Assembly: GCF_018437225.1 (NCBI RefSeq)
Contig: NZ_JAAMFI010000001.1
Coordinates: forward strand, 124,001-188,000
DNA: 64,000 nucleotides
Origin: Fructobacillus papyriferae
Lineage (GTDB): Bacteria; Bacillota; Bacilli; Lactobacillales; Lactobacillaceae
Direction: 5' to 3'
Both the position numbers and the translations under genes were made by a program. The notes under the pieces were generated by a model. It worked only from the letters and a program-made list of their open reading frames with translations, searched no databases and was not told the origin of the DNA. Below, in pieces: positions 18,801 through 26,677 of the stretch (positions within the stretch are counted from its first letter, which is position 1; each line of letters opens with the position of its first letter).

Positions 18801-21800
18801 ATTCAGTCGGCCATGCAAAATGGCGTCCAAACGATTGATGGTGATCACAAGCCGGGCGAATCGCTCGATAAGCAGAAGCAAGACGCTAAGTCGAAGTTGG
18901 AAGCCGAAGCCAACAAGATCATTGCGGCTATTGAAGGCGACAAGACCTTGGACGAAACCGACAAGAAGAAGCAGATGGGCTGGGTCAATCATGACCTCCA
19001 GTCTGCTGAAAACAACATCGATAACGACGGCTCGACGGACGCCATTCAAAAGGACCTGAACAATGGCATGCAGAGCATCGACGGGGACCACGTCCCCGGT
19101 GCTTCAATTGACGACCAGAAGAAGGCCGCCAAGAAAGCCATTGACGACGCTGCCAAACAAGCTTTGGATGGGGATGCCAAGAAGGCCATTGCCGGTATCA
19201 AGAACGACCCAACGATTCCAGCTGAAGAGAAGCAAAAGCAGATCGACAAGGTCAACAATGACAAGCAAAAGGCCATCGACAACATCAACAACTCGACCGA
19301 TGCCGATGACATCAACAACGCCATCGACAAAGGAAAGGCCGCCATCGCAGGCGACTACGTCCCAGGAGAAAGTCTAGATAATCAGAAGAAAGCCGCTAAG
19401 GCCAATGTCGACGCCGAAGCCGAGAAGGTCATCGACGCGATTAATCACGATGATTCTTTGACCGCTGCTGCCAAAAAGGCCCAAGTCGCATCCGTTAACC
19501 AAGACAAGAGCAATGCGGACACGGCCATCGACCAAGCCAGCGATGCCGACGGCATCACGACGGCCGAAAACAATGGTATCAAAGCTATCGACAACGACCA
19601 CGTGCCGGCTGCTTCTCTAGCCGACCAGAAGAAGGCTGCTAAGCAGAAGCTCGAGGCCGAAGCCAAGAAAATCATTAACGAGATTCAAAACGATCAGAGC
19701 TTAACCAACGCCGAGAAGTCGCAGCAGATTGGCAAGGTCAACGACGATAAATCAACGGCCGAACAGGCCATCGATCAAGACACGTCGGCCGATGCCGTTA
19801 ATACCGACTTCGATAGTGGAAAGCAAAACATCGATAGCGAATATAAACCTGGACAGCCTTTAGCCGACCAGAAGCAAACCGCGAAGGACAACCTGGATAA
19901 GGAAGCACAGAAGGTCATCGGACAGATTAACGGTGACAACACGCTGTCATCGAGCGCTAAGCAGGCTCAGATCAATCAGGTTCAGTCAGACGAAAAGTCA
20001 GCTGACCAGTCGATTGACGAAGCCAGCGATGCCGATGACATCAACGCGGCCTTCACTAACGGTAAGGCTGCCATCGATAGCGACTACCAGCCAGGCAAGG
20101 CTTTGCCTGATCAGAAGAAAGATCAGAAGAGTAAGCTGGACGCGGAAGCCGAGCGCATTATCGACGCCATTAACCAAGACAACACGTTAACTGGCCAAGC
20201 GAAAAAGAGCCAGGTCGATAAAGTCAACGCTGATTTGACGGCTGGCGACAACGCCATCGACCAGGCCAACTCGCAAGACGAAGTGAACAGCGCCTTCCAG
20301 TCCGGTAAGGACACAATTGATGCCGATCACAAGCCAGGTGAAGCGCTTTCTAAGCAAAAGCAAAACGCTAAAGACACGGTCGATGCCGAAGCCAAAAAGC
20401 AAATCGACGCCATCAACCAAGACAAGACTTTGTCGACAAGCGATAAGAACAACCAAGTTAACCAGGTCAAAAACGACCAAAGCATCGCCGATAGCGATAT
20501 TGACGCTGCCACCGACGCCGATGGCGTCAACCAGCAGCGCGATCAGGGTATCCAAACGATCGACAAGGACCACGTCCCTGGCGAGTCGCTGGATAGCCAA
20601 AAGCAAAAGGCGAAGGGAAATGTCGATGCCAAGGCCAAGGACTTGCTCCAGACGATTGAAAACGATAAAACGCTGACCCAAGCAGAAAAAGATAGCCAAA
20701 GTCAGCAGGTCAAAGCTGATCAGCAAACTGCCGACCAGGCCATCGACCAAGCTAACGATGCCGACGGTGTTAATTCCGCCCGTGATCAAGGCATCCAAAA
20801 GATGACCGCTGATTACCAGACGGGTACGGCTTTGTCGACGCAGAAGCAAAATGCGAAGACTGCCGTCGATCAAGAAGCCCAGAAGGTCATCAACCAAATC
20901 AAGGGCGACAACACGCTGACTGCCAAAGAGAAGGCCGCCCAAATCCAGTCCATCCAACAGGCCGAACAGGACGCGGACAACGCCATTGATCAATCGACTA
21001 ATGCCGACGGCATCAACAGTGCCCGCGACAAGGGCATCCAGAAGATTGACGGCATCTATCAAACTGGTAAGCCGCTCGACCAACAGAAGTCTGCTGCCAA
21101 GGGGAACGTCGATGCCGAAGCCGCCAAGGTGATTGCCGCCATCAACGACGACAATACCTTGACCTCAGCCGAAAAAACAGCCCAGGTCAACCAGGTCAAG
21201 AAGGACCAGAGTTCAGCGGATACGGCCATCGACCAAGCGACAACCGCAGATGACGTTAACAGCGCCCAGAACAACGGTATCCAGCAGATCGATGCCGATC
21301 ACAAGACTGGTCGTCCACTTAATGATGGCAAGGCTGCCGACAAAAGCAACCTGAAGGATGAGGCCGACAAGGTCATCAATGCTATCAACGCGGACCCAAC
21401 GCTGAGTTCACAGGACAAGACCGATCAGATTAACAAGGTCAAAGCTGATTTGGCTACAGCCGATGACAACATCGACCGGGCCCAAAACGAGGATGCTTTG
21501 GACCAGGCATTTGATAATGGTAAGCAGACGATTGACCAAGACCACGTCCCAGGACAGAGCCTAAACGACCAAAAGTCCCGTGCCAAGGCCTCCGTCGATG
21601 CCGAAGCCCAAAAGATTAAAGACGCCATCAACGAAGATAAGACGCTGACGGCTCAAGAAAAGCAAGATCAGACTAAGCAGGTTGAACAAGACCGCACGGA
21701 CGCTGATAACAACATCGACAACGCCATTAACGCGGACAACATCAACACTTTGCATGACCGTGGTATTCAAAAGATCGATAGTGACCACGTCGCTGGTACC

Positions 21801-23939
21801 AACCTCGATCAGCAAAAGAAGGACGCTAAGGCGGCCATCGATGCTGAAGCTCAAAAGATCATGAACAAAATCAATGGGGACAACGGTCTGACCCAGGATC
21901 AGAAGAATGATCAGATTGCTGCGGTCAACCAAGATAAGCAAAACATCGACGCCGCGATTGATCAGTCGACGTCAGCTGGCCAGATTAACCAGAATAAGCA
22001 GACCGGAATTTCGGTCATCGACAACGATTACACCCCAGGAACGCCTCTAGACGATCAGAAGCAGAACGCCAAAGACAACCTGGATCAGGAAGCCAACAAG
22101 GTCATCAACCAAATCAAAGGCGACGACAGCCTGACCTCCGCTGAAAAGCAGAATCAGATTGATGCCGTCAACCGCGACAAGGAGGCCGGTGATCAGGCCA
22201 TCGATCAGGCCGGCAACGCCGACGTCTTGAACTCGGCCTTTGCCAGTGCTAAGACAAAGATCGATAACGATTATCAGCCAGGTACGCCCGTTGCGGATCA
22301 GAAGCAGCAGGCAAAGGAGAAGGTCGACGCGGAAGCCAAGAAGGTCATCTCGGATATTCAAAACGATAATTCCTTGAGTGGTGCCCAAAAGCAAGCCCAG
22401 ATCGACGCGGTCAATCACGATGAGGCCAGCGCTGATGACACTATCGATCAGGCCAACAATGCCGACGATATCAATACGGCCTACGCTGGCGGTATCAAGG
22501 CCATCGACGCCGATCACAAGTCTGGAAAGAGCCTGCCTGAGCAAAAAAAGGACGCTAAGGGTAACTTGGACCAAGAGGCCCAGAAGGTCATTTTTGAAAT
22601 CAATGGCGATAACACGCTGACTGCTGCTGACAAGGACAAGCAGATTGCCCAGGTCAAAGCCGATTTGCAACATGCTGACAACGCCATCGACCAGGCAAAT
22701 GATGGGGATGGCGTGACCGCGGCCATGTCTGCTGGAAAGACCAAGCTGGATGGCGATTACCACCCAGGTCAGGCACTCGACAAGCAGAAGCAAAAGGCCA
22801 AGGCCGATGTCGACGCGGAAGCAAGCAAGATCATCAACGAGATCAATCACGATCAACGTTTGACCGCTGCTGAGCGGAAGAGTCAAATTGACAACGTCAA
22901 CCGGGACAAAGACCAAGCCGATAACGCCATCGACCAGGCCAACAATGCCGACGATATCGAAAATGATCAGAAGCAAGGTATCCAAAAGATCGATGCTGAC
23001 TACGTCCCAGGCGAAGACAAGGACACGCAGAGGCAAAAGGCTAAGGACAAGGTCGACGCGGAAGCCAAGAAGGTCATCGCTCAGATTAACGGGGATGACA
23101 GTTTGAGCGAAGCTGACAAGACCAAGCAGATTGATGCCGTCAACCGCGATAAGGACAAGGCGGACTCTGATATTGATCAGGCCGACAGTGCCGATGCCAT
23201 TAACTCCGCTTACGACAGTGGAATCAAGGCAATCGACGGTGACTATCACTCAGGTGAGTCGATTGACCAGCAGAAGCAGAACGCCAAGAATAAGCTGGAT
23301 CAAGAAGCTCAGAAGGTGATTGCTGAAATCAACGGGGATGACAGTTTGAGCGGTTCGGATAAGCAAAAGCAGATCGCTGCGGTCAACCGTGACAAAGAAA
23401 CGGGCGACCAAGCCATCGACAACGTGGCGCAAACGACTAAGGACGCAATCGATTCGAATGCGAACTTGGACGAAGCCACGAAGAATGACCGAAAGCAAGC
23501 TGTCGACAACGCTGTCGCTGAAGCGAAGTCCGAAGTGAACCAGGCGATGAACGAAACTGGTATTAACGACGCGATGAGCCGTGCTCGTCAGACGTTGGAT
23601 GCCCTCGTTTCAATGCCGGAAGCCCGGATTTTGCCAACGACAGGCGAGACCACGGAGATTGTTCTGCCTAACACAACAAATGGTGAAACAATTTCAGATA
23701 CTCCTGTCGCGCAAACGTCGAACAACGAAGCCGGAATGGCAACGATTGAAGACACGACAACAGTTGAAACGACTACAGATGACCAGTCGGAGATGACTAC
23801 TAAGAAGTCGTCAAAGACATTGCCTGCTGAAAAGAAGGCGAATAAGACACTTTGGGAAGCACTGGGAACTGCCGGCATCGCAGCCGCCAGCTTCTTCCTC
23901 TTTATCATTGGTCGCAAAAAAGATGACGAAGAAGATTAA
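15807..23939 (+). CDS. Giant repeat surface protein (DUF1542/Ebh-like), 2710 residues
   Basis: A secreted cell-surface protein. It opens with KKLYKAGKRW, a variant of the KxYKxGKxW signal found in lactic acid bacteria, then a short hydrophobic stretch. Residues about 60-210 form a non-repeat head rich in Tyr, Ser and Asn. From about residue 280 to 2540 it is built of alpha-helical repeats of 81 residues of the DUF1542 type seen in staphylococcal Ebh, with core pattern AD.IN....G...ID.D..PG..L..QK..AK. The C-terminus holds LPTTG at 2609-2613, LPNTT at 2620, LPAEK at 2672 and then a hydrophobic segment with GRKKDDEED. It is acidic, with no cysteine that I can see. It likely forms a long stalk for adhesion or biofilm. 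Anchoring by sortase is uncertain because the motif at the proper distance is not LPxTG. Confidence 0.9.
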   Translation: MTKEHKKLYKAGKRWLEADLMGFALISVGAAVNAMMETPIFPELTEKIASADSTEDADISPQYTGTIYGSSVTFDSIEDAYVGKYVDLSPQTILTSGSQSLSIGFTHVYVHLGDNGQLIGDLQQNSTVIQISQTRISQVLFHWNPYSGPNSGDHSFGISDKNRNWPIYNSYYRYANFSLNWNGQSYSFPWAQFQTVAQINSDIPGYKSKTNGSKTAKQNQLTNLQNAVATAKATLSNNGGLTKKQKNDLDNQIDAAYNAGIKKMEGDFTQDSVNADGNAAKQTIINLGNTPGVDLNKLKQDTNAQLQAEATTIINKIQADNSLTSDQKATEVGKVNQDLANYQNKVNGEDDMDSIAADLTNGKAAIDGDYSTGDLAGLRAQAKAKIDAQVQTIIKDIQSDNTLTSSQKNDQIKQVNSDKTRLDNQIDQDETADGVVADGKTDFSGDHKPGASLAEQKQQAKDKVAAEEKKQIEAITNDNTLTEATRQKQIATEQTNAQTAEGNIDTAGNADDIQSDLDSGLKTLAGVHVPGTPLADQKKTAKDAIDKEAEKIIAEINGDDTLTKNQKDAQVSKVNADQSAADTAIDQSEDADAVNTNRDNGLKSVDQDHVPGDSLDKQKAAAKQAVDDEAAKLIQQISADNTLTADQQAAQIAQVNRDKSQAEQNIDQDGNADDINTAKANGIKTVDGDYHTATSLDEQKKAAKQAVDDAATAAEETINQDNTLTFGQRSAQVAQVKADQQNADQKIDGDQKADNINSDRDAGVQAIHAVHQSGTDLPDQKQSATQSLEDEARKVIAAINSDNTLTSKEKSAQIEQLNKDKTTAETNITNASDADGVNAAFSDGQKTIDGDQKPGLSLDEQKTNAKTAVDMEAKKLIDTINGDNTLSDTDKQKQVAQVNADKSTADQNIDQANNADGVNSAWDTGIQNIDQDHVPGQSLDDQKKDAKDTVDKEAEKIIAAINGDNSLSTDAKNQQIKQVQADQGQADQNIDQAKDHDSIQSAMQNGVQTIDGDHKPGESLDKQKQDAKSKLEAEANKIIAAIEGDKTLDETDKKKQMGWVNHDLQSAENNIDNDGSTDAIQKDLNNGMQSIDGDHVPGASIDDQKKAAKKAIDDAAKQALDGDAKKAIAGIKNDPTIPAEEKQKQIDKVNNDKQKAIDNINNSTDADDINNAIDKGKAAIAGDYVPGESLDNQKKAAKANVDAEAEKVIDAINHDDSLTAAAKKAQVASVNQDKSNADTAIDQASDADGITTAENNGIKAIDNDHVPAASLADQKKAAKQKLEAEAKKIINEIQNDQSLTNAEKSQQIGKVNDDKSTAEQAIDQDTSADAVNTDFDSGKQNIDSEYKPGQPLADQKQTAKDNLDKEAQKVIGQINGDNTLSSSAKQAQINQVQSDEKSADQSIDEASDADDINAAFTNGKAAIDSDYQPGKALPDQKKDQKSKLDAEAERIIDAINQDNTLTGQAKKSQVDKVNADLTAGDNAIDQANSQDEVNSAFQSGKDTIDADHKPGEALSKQKQNAKDTVDAEAKKQIDAINQDKTLSTSDKNNQVNQVKNDQSIADSDIDAATDADGVNQQRDQGIQTIDKDHVPGESLDSQKQKAKGNVDAKAKDLLQTIENDKTLTQAEKDSQSQQVKADQQTADQAIDQANDADGVNSARDQGIQKMTADYQTGTALSTQKQNAKTAVDQEAQKVINQIKGDNTLTAKEKAAQIQSIQQAEQDADNAIDQSTNADGINSARDKGIQKIDGIYQTGKPLDQQKSAAKGNVDAEAAKVIAAINDDNTLTSAEKTAQVNQVKKDQSSADTAIDQATTADDVNSAQNNGIQQIDADHKTGRPLNDGKAADKSNLKDEADKVINAINADPTLSSQDKTDQINKVKADLATADDNIDRAQNEDALDQAFDNGKQTIDQDHVPGQSLNDQKSRAKASVDAEAQKIKDAINEDKTLTAQEKQDQTKQVEQDRTDADNNIDNAINADNINTLHDRGIQKIDSDHVAGTNLDQQKKDAKAAIDAEAQKIMNKINGDNGLTQDQKNDQIAAVNQDKQNIDAAIDQSTSAGQINQNKQTGISVIDNDYTPGTPLDDQKQNAKDNLDQEANKVINQIKGDDSLTSAEKQNQIDAVNRDKEAGDQAIDQAGNADVLNSAFASAKTKIDNDYQPGTPVADQKQQAKEKVDAEAKKVISDIQNDNSLSGAQKQAQIDAVNHDEASADDTIDQANNADDINTAYAGGIKAIDADHKSGKSLPEQKKDAKGNLDQEAQKVIFEINGDNTLTAADKDKQIAQVKADLQHADNAIDQANDGDGVTAAMSAGKTKLDGDYHPGQALDKQKQKAKADVDAEASKIINEINHDQRLTAAERKSQIDNVNRDKDQADNAIDQANNADDIENDQKQGIQKIDADYVPGEDKDTQRQKAKDKVDAEAKKVIAQINGDDSLSEADKTKQIDAVNRDKDKADSDIDQADSADAINSAYDSGIKAIDGDYHSGESIDQQKQNAKNKLDQEAQKVIAEINGDDSLSGSDKQKQIAAVNRDKETGDQAIDNVAQTTKDAIDSNANLDEATKNDRKQAVDNAVAEAKSEVNQAMNETGINDAMSRARQTLDALVSMPEARILPTTGETTEIVLPNTTNGETISDTPVAQTSNNEAGMATIEDTTTVETTTDDQSEMTTKKSSKTLPAEKKANKTLWEALGTAGIAAASFFLFIIGRKKDDEED
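16893..23430 (+). repeat. Tandem array of about 27 units, 243 nt (81 aa) each
   Basis: Unit junctions checked at 17631, 17874, 18117, 18360, 18603, 18846 and 19089 are each exactly 243 nt apart. The unit from 19089 to 19356 is 267 nt: it carries 8 extra residues (around DDAAKQALDGD). The period then returns to 243. I count 27 clear units and one more degenerate unit before 16893. Units differ at many positions, so the array is old or diversifying rather than freshly amplified. Confidence 0.9.
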
Positions 23940-23978
23940 TTTCTCTTCGACATGCGTTTCTAAGCAAATACTTGAACG

Positions 23979-24006
23979 GGACTAACCGGAAGGTTAGTCC
24001 TTTTTT
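23979..24006 (+). terminator. Terminator after the giant gene
   Basis: Perfect 9-bp stem ggactaacc / ggttagtcc with loop ggaa and T6. Confidence 0.92.
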
Positions 24007-24062
24007 GTATCATAAAATCGCTTGCAAAGGCGCATTAGCCTTTGTAAATTGGTGGACTAGGG

Positions 24063-24091
24063 CAGACAAATACAGGTAAATTTTGTATAAT
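24063..24091 (+). promoter_or_regulatory. Predicted promoter of the amino-acid ABC gene
   Basis: CAGACA (24063-24068), 17 nt, TATAAT (24086-24091), 38 nt before the start. Confidence 0.6.
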
Positions 24092-24129
24092 AGAAAGGTT
24101 AAAAAGCAAACCCAATAAAGGATATGCGC

Positions 24130-25605
24130 ATGAAAAAACCTCAATATAAAAAAGGGCTGAGTCTCCTGGCCGTGCTGGCATTTTTGTTCAGCATCTTCTT
24201 AGCGCCAGTCGTTTCTAGCCAGGCTCAGGCAGCCAATACAGATCCAACGCTCGAAAAGATTCAAAAGCGTGGTAAATTGGTCGTCGGGCTCTCAGCCGAT
24301 TACGCACCATACGAATTCCACACCCAGGAAAATGGCAAAGACGAGATTGTCGGCTTTGACGTTTCGTTGGCCAAAGCCATCGCCAAGAAGCTTGATGTGA
24401 AGCTTGAAATCAAGGATATGGGGATGGACGCTTTACTTGGTGCGATGAAGACGGGCAAGATCGATATGATCGTTTCCGGCTACTCCGCCACAGAAGACCG
24501 AAAGAGCCAAGTCGACTTCTCCAATGTTTACCTGAAGGCGCCACAGACGATGTTGGTCCTGAAGAAGAACGCGGATAAGTACAAGGACTTGTCCGCCTTC
24601 TCTGGCCAAAAGGTCGGGGCCCAGACGCAGACGATTCAAGAAGACGAAGCCAAGAAGATCGACGGCGCTTCCGTTGTTTCTTTGCAGAAGTATCCCAACT
24701 TGATCTCGCAGCTGTCACAGGGCGTGATTGCCGGTGTGGTTGCCGAAAAGCCAATCGCTGAAGCCTACGCCGAGCAGAACAAGGCCTTGGCCGTTGTGAA
24801 CCCTGGTTTCTCTGCTGATGCCACCGGTGCTTCCGCTGTTGCTTTGCCAAAGAACTCGCCAGCGCTTTTGTCAAAGGTCAACGCCGTTGTGGACAAGGTG
24901 ACGTCTGACGGCACTTTCTCCAAGTGGCAAAAGGAAGCCAACAAGACCATGTTCTCCGGTGAGAACAAGTCCTATTGGGATAAGTACGGCCACTACTTCG
25001 TTTCCGGAACGCTGATCACTTTGGCATTGGCCGTGGTCGCTGTCTTGATTGGAACGACTTTGGGGACGGTCTTCGCTCTGCTCAAGTTGTCTTCCGTCTT
25101 CGTCTTGCGGGCGATTGGAAATATCTACGTCGAGTATGTCCGCGGCACGCCTTTGCTGGTGCAGGCCTTCATGGTCTTCTTCGGCGCTCAGGTGCTCGGC
25201 TTGAACTTGTCAGCCTTTGCCTCCGGCGCTCTGGCCATGGGCCTGAACTCGGCGGCCTACGTTGCTGAAATCATCCGTTCCGGAATCGAGTCCGTTCCCA
25301 ACGGGCAAATGGAAGCCGCGCGTTCGCTTGGCTTCACTAAGAACAAGACGATGCGTCTGGTCATCTTGCCACAAGCGGTCAAGACGATTTTGCCAGCCCT
25401 TGGTAACGAGTTTGTCTCCGTCATCAAGGAAGGTTCCGTCATCTCCGTTATTGGTGTTGGCGAACTGATGTACCAGACGTCGGTTGTGCAAGGGGCTTCG
25501 TTCGAACCCTTCGTACCGTTGATCATCACGTCAATGATCTACTTCGTTTTGACCTTCTCAATTTCTCGGGCTCTCGGCTTTGCGGAAAAGCGGTTAAACC
25601 GATAA
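24130..25605 (+). CDS. Amino-acid ABC transporter, fused binding protein and permease
   Basis: A 491-residue fusion. Residues 1-34 are a signal peptide ending QAQA. Residues about 40-275 are a type 3 solute-binding domain (RGKLVVGLSADYAPYEF; GFDVSLAKAIAKKL). From about 290 there is a permease domain of the His/Glu/Gln family with the EAARSLGFTKNKTM loop that contacts the ATPase. Such GlnPH-type fusions take up glutamine, glutamate or similar polar amino acids. The ATPase gene is not next to it and must be elsewhere. The ATG at 24130 fits the aagg ribosome site better than the one at 24124. Substrate is not certain. Confidence 0.9.
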   Translation: MKKPQYKKGLSLLAVLAFLFSIFLAPVVSSQAQAANTDPTLEKIQKRGKLVVGLSADYAPYEFHTQENGKDEIVGFDVSLAKAIAKKLDVKLEIKDMGMDALLGAMKTGKIDMIVSGYSATEDRKSQVDFSNVYLKAPQTMLVLKKNADKYKDLSAFSGQKVGAQTQTIQEDEAKKIDGASVVSLQKYPNLISQLSQGVIAGVVAEKPIAEAYAEQNKALAVVNPGFSADATGASAVALPKNSPALLSKVNAVVDKVTSDGTFSKWQKEANKTMFSGENKSYWDKYGHYFVSGTLITLALAVVAVLIGTTLGTVFALLKLSSVFVLRAIGNIYVEYVRGTPLLVQAFMVFFGAQVLGLNLSAFASGALAMGLNSAAYVAEIIRSGIESVPNGQMEAARSLGFTKNKTMRLVILPQAVKTILPALGNEFVSVIKEGSVISVIGVGELMYQTSVVQGASFEPFVPLIITSMIYFVLTFSISRALGFAEKRLNR

Positions 25606-25623
25606 TGACATAGTAAATGAAAA

Positions 25624-25655
25624 GGCAAGCCCTGTTCTGGGGCTTGCTTTTTTTT
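25624..25655 (+). terminator. Terminator after the ABC gene
   Basis: Stem gcaagccc / gggcttgc with T8. A second weaker stem (aagctg / cagctt with T6, 25662-25688) follows. Confidence 0.9.
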
Positions 25656-25769
25656 GTGTGGAAGCTGTTCTGAAAAGGGCAGCTTTTTTGTTTTGGGGGA
25701 CGTTTTTATACAGTTTAAAACTTTGTGTATAATACCACAAATTGTCAATAATTTTAATAAAAATGATGC

Positions 25770-25775
25770 TATAAT
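25770..25775 (+). promoter_or_regulatory. Predicted promoter of the toxin/immunity-like operon
   Basis: An extended -10, TGC followed by TATAAT, 47 nt before the first gene. A second TATAAT lies at about 25729 (ttgtgTATAATacc) with a possible TTATAC -35 sixteen nt upstream. The region is AT-rich. Confidence 0.45.
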
Positions 25776-25822
25776 CAAGGCGAATAAAGCCTTTCATATC
25801 AAGGGTTGGAGGCCTTTTACTT

Positions 25823-26245
25823 ATGATAACGAAAATCGAAAAAGTGTTTACTAAAAAGTGGGTACGATGGTCGTTGATTATAGCAGTGATACTGATGGTG
25901 TCCGTTTATAGGGGAGGAAAGTATATGGCGGTGAAAGCTGAAGAACAGCAAGTGGAAAATTTGAAATTTGAGCATAAATCAATTCTTCCTATGAAAAAGA
26001 CGTTCTCGGGTATTAAAGAATTAAACATAAAGTCGAGTTCGTATGACCAGATGACTGGATTTTATTCGTTTGTGGTTGTGATGATTAATCAAAATTCGCA
26101 ATCGGTGAAATTTGATTATTCTTACTCAGAAAACGATTCAACTATTGGATATTACTCAATAAATAACGAAGAAGTGCAAAAAGAAGGGGTCACAACATCG
26201 AAGGTGATGGTCACATATTCGGATGGTGAGAAGGAGGTCATTTAA
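25823..26245 (+). CDS. Membrane-anchored small protein, candidate immunity protein 1
   Basis: A 140-residue protein with a basic N-terminus, one membrane segment (about residues 15-28) and an outward-facing domain of about 105 residues rich in beta-prone Ser/Tyr/Val. It is paralogous to the next gene: both have YRGG.YM..KAEEQ.VENLK after the membrane segment and end GVT.S...TYS.GEKE.I. In size and layout (anchor, then a small domain with MTGFY and a Tyr/Asp-rich FDYSYSEND) it recalls the DUF1433-type TilA immunity lipoprotein, but it has no lipobox Cys. Immunity to the downstream lipase is inferred from position. AT-rich compared with neighbours. Confidence 0.6.
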   Translation: MITKIEKVFTKKWVRWSLIIAVILMVSVYRGGKYMAVKAEEQQVENLKFEHKSILPMKKTFSGIKELNIKSSSYDQMTGFYSFVVVMINQNSQSVKFDYSYSENDSTIGYYSINNEEVQKEGVTTSKVMVTYSDGEKEVI

Positions 26246-26248
26246 CCC

Positions 26249-26677
26249 GTGATAGCAAAAATCAAAAAATTGTTCAGAAAAAATTGGTTACTATTGTTGA
26301 TCATGATCGCAGTGGTAATGGCTATAACTTTTTATAGAGGTGGTGTATATATGAAAGCGAAAGCAGAAGAACAAAGGGTAGAAAATTTAAAGGCGGAAAA
26401 AGTTTCAGCTAGAAAAGCCAAAAATACCTTTGAAAATATAAAAGCAATTCATATCCAGAGTAGTACTCTCGATAGAATGACGGGTTATATCAATATGGGT
26501 ATGGAAATCGTTTTCCAAGATAACTTTTCCGTTACTTTTGGTTATAGCTATAGTGATAATGATGAATTTGATGTGCTGACAACATATACACTTGAAGATC
26601 CGAATCGACAAAAAAGGGGAGTGACTGCATCCAACTTGCAGGTTACGTATTCTAATGGCGAAAAGGAGACAATATGA
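26249..26677 (+). CDS. Membrane-anchored small protein, candidate immunity protein 2
   Basis: A 142-residue paralogue of the preceding protein with the same layout: basic start, a single membrane segment (about 14-28), then an extracytoplasmic domain. It starts with GTG 3 nt after the previous stop, behind aaggagg in the end of that gene. Its stop overlaps the lipase ATG (ATGA), so production of this protein and the lipase is likely coupled, as expected for an immunity-toxin pair. Function is inferred; no enzyme motif is seen. Confidence 0.6.
   Translation: MIAKIKKLFRKNWLLLLIMIAVVMAITFYRGGVYMKAKAEEQRVENLKAEKVSARKAKNTFENIKAIHIQSSTLDRMTGYINMGMEIVFQDNFSVTFGYSYSDNDEFDVLTTYTLEDPNRQKRGVTASNLQVTYSNGEKETI

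Noticed and set aside
22047-23249. 400-codon open frame on the minus strand
   Set aside because: It lies wholly antisense to the repeat region. The repeated codons (gac, gcc, aac, atc) leave the reverse frame free of stops; the same holds for 20187-21083, 17136-17768 and others. No start signals.
16893-23430. Regular repeats considered as CRISPR or satellite
   Set aside because: The units are 243 nt, coding, in frame and diverged; there are no short identical repeats with unique spacers.
24410-24874. 154-codon minus-strand frame with high Arg/Ser content
   Set aside because: Antisense shadow of the binding-protein domain; composition is not protein-like.
24410-25605. Missing ATPase gene for the amino-acid transporter next door
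   Set aside because: No ABC ATPase (Walker A plus LSGGQ) is encoded near it on either strand; it must be elsewhere.
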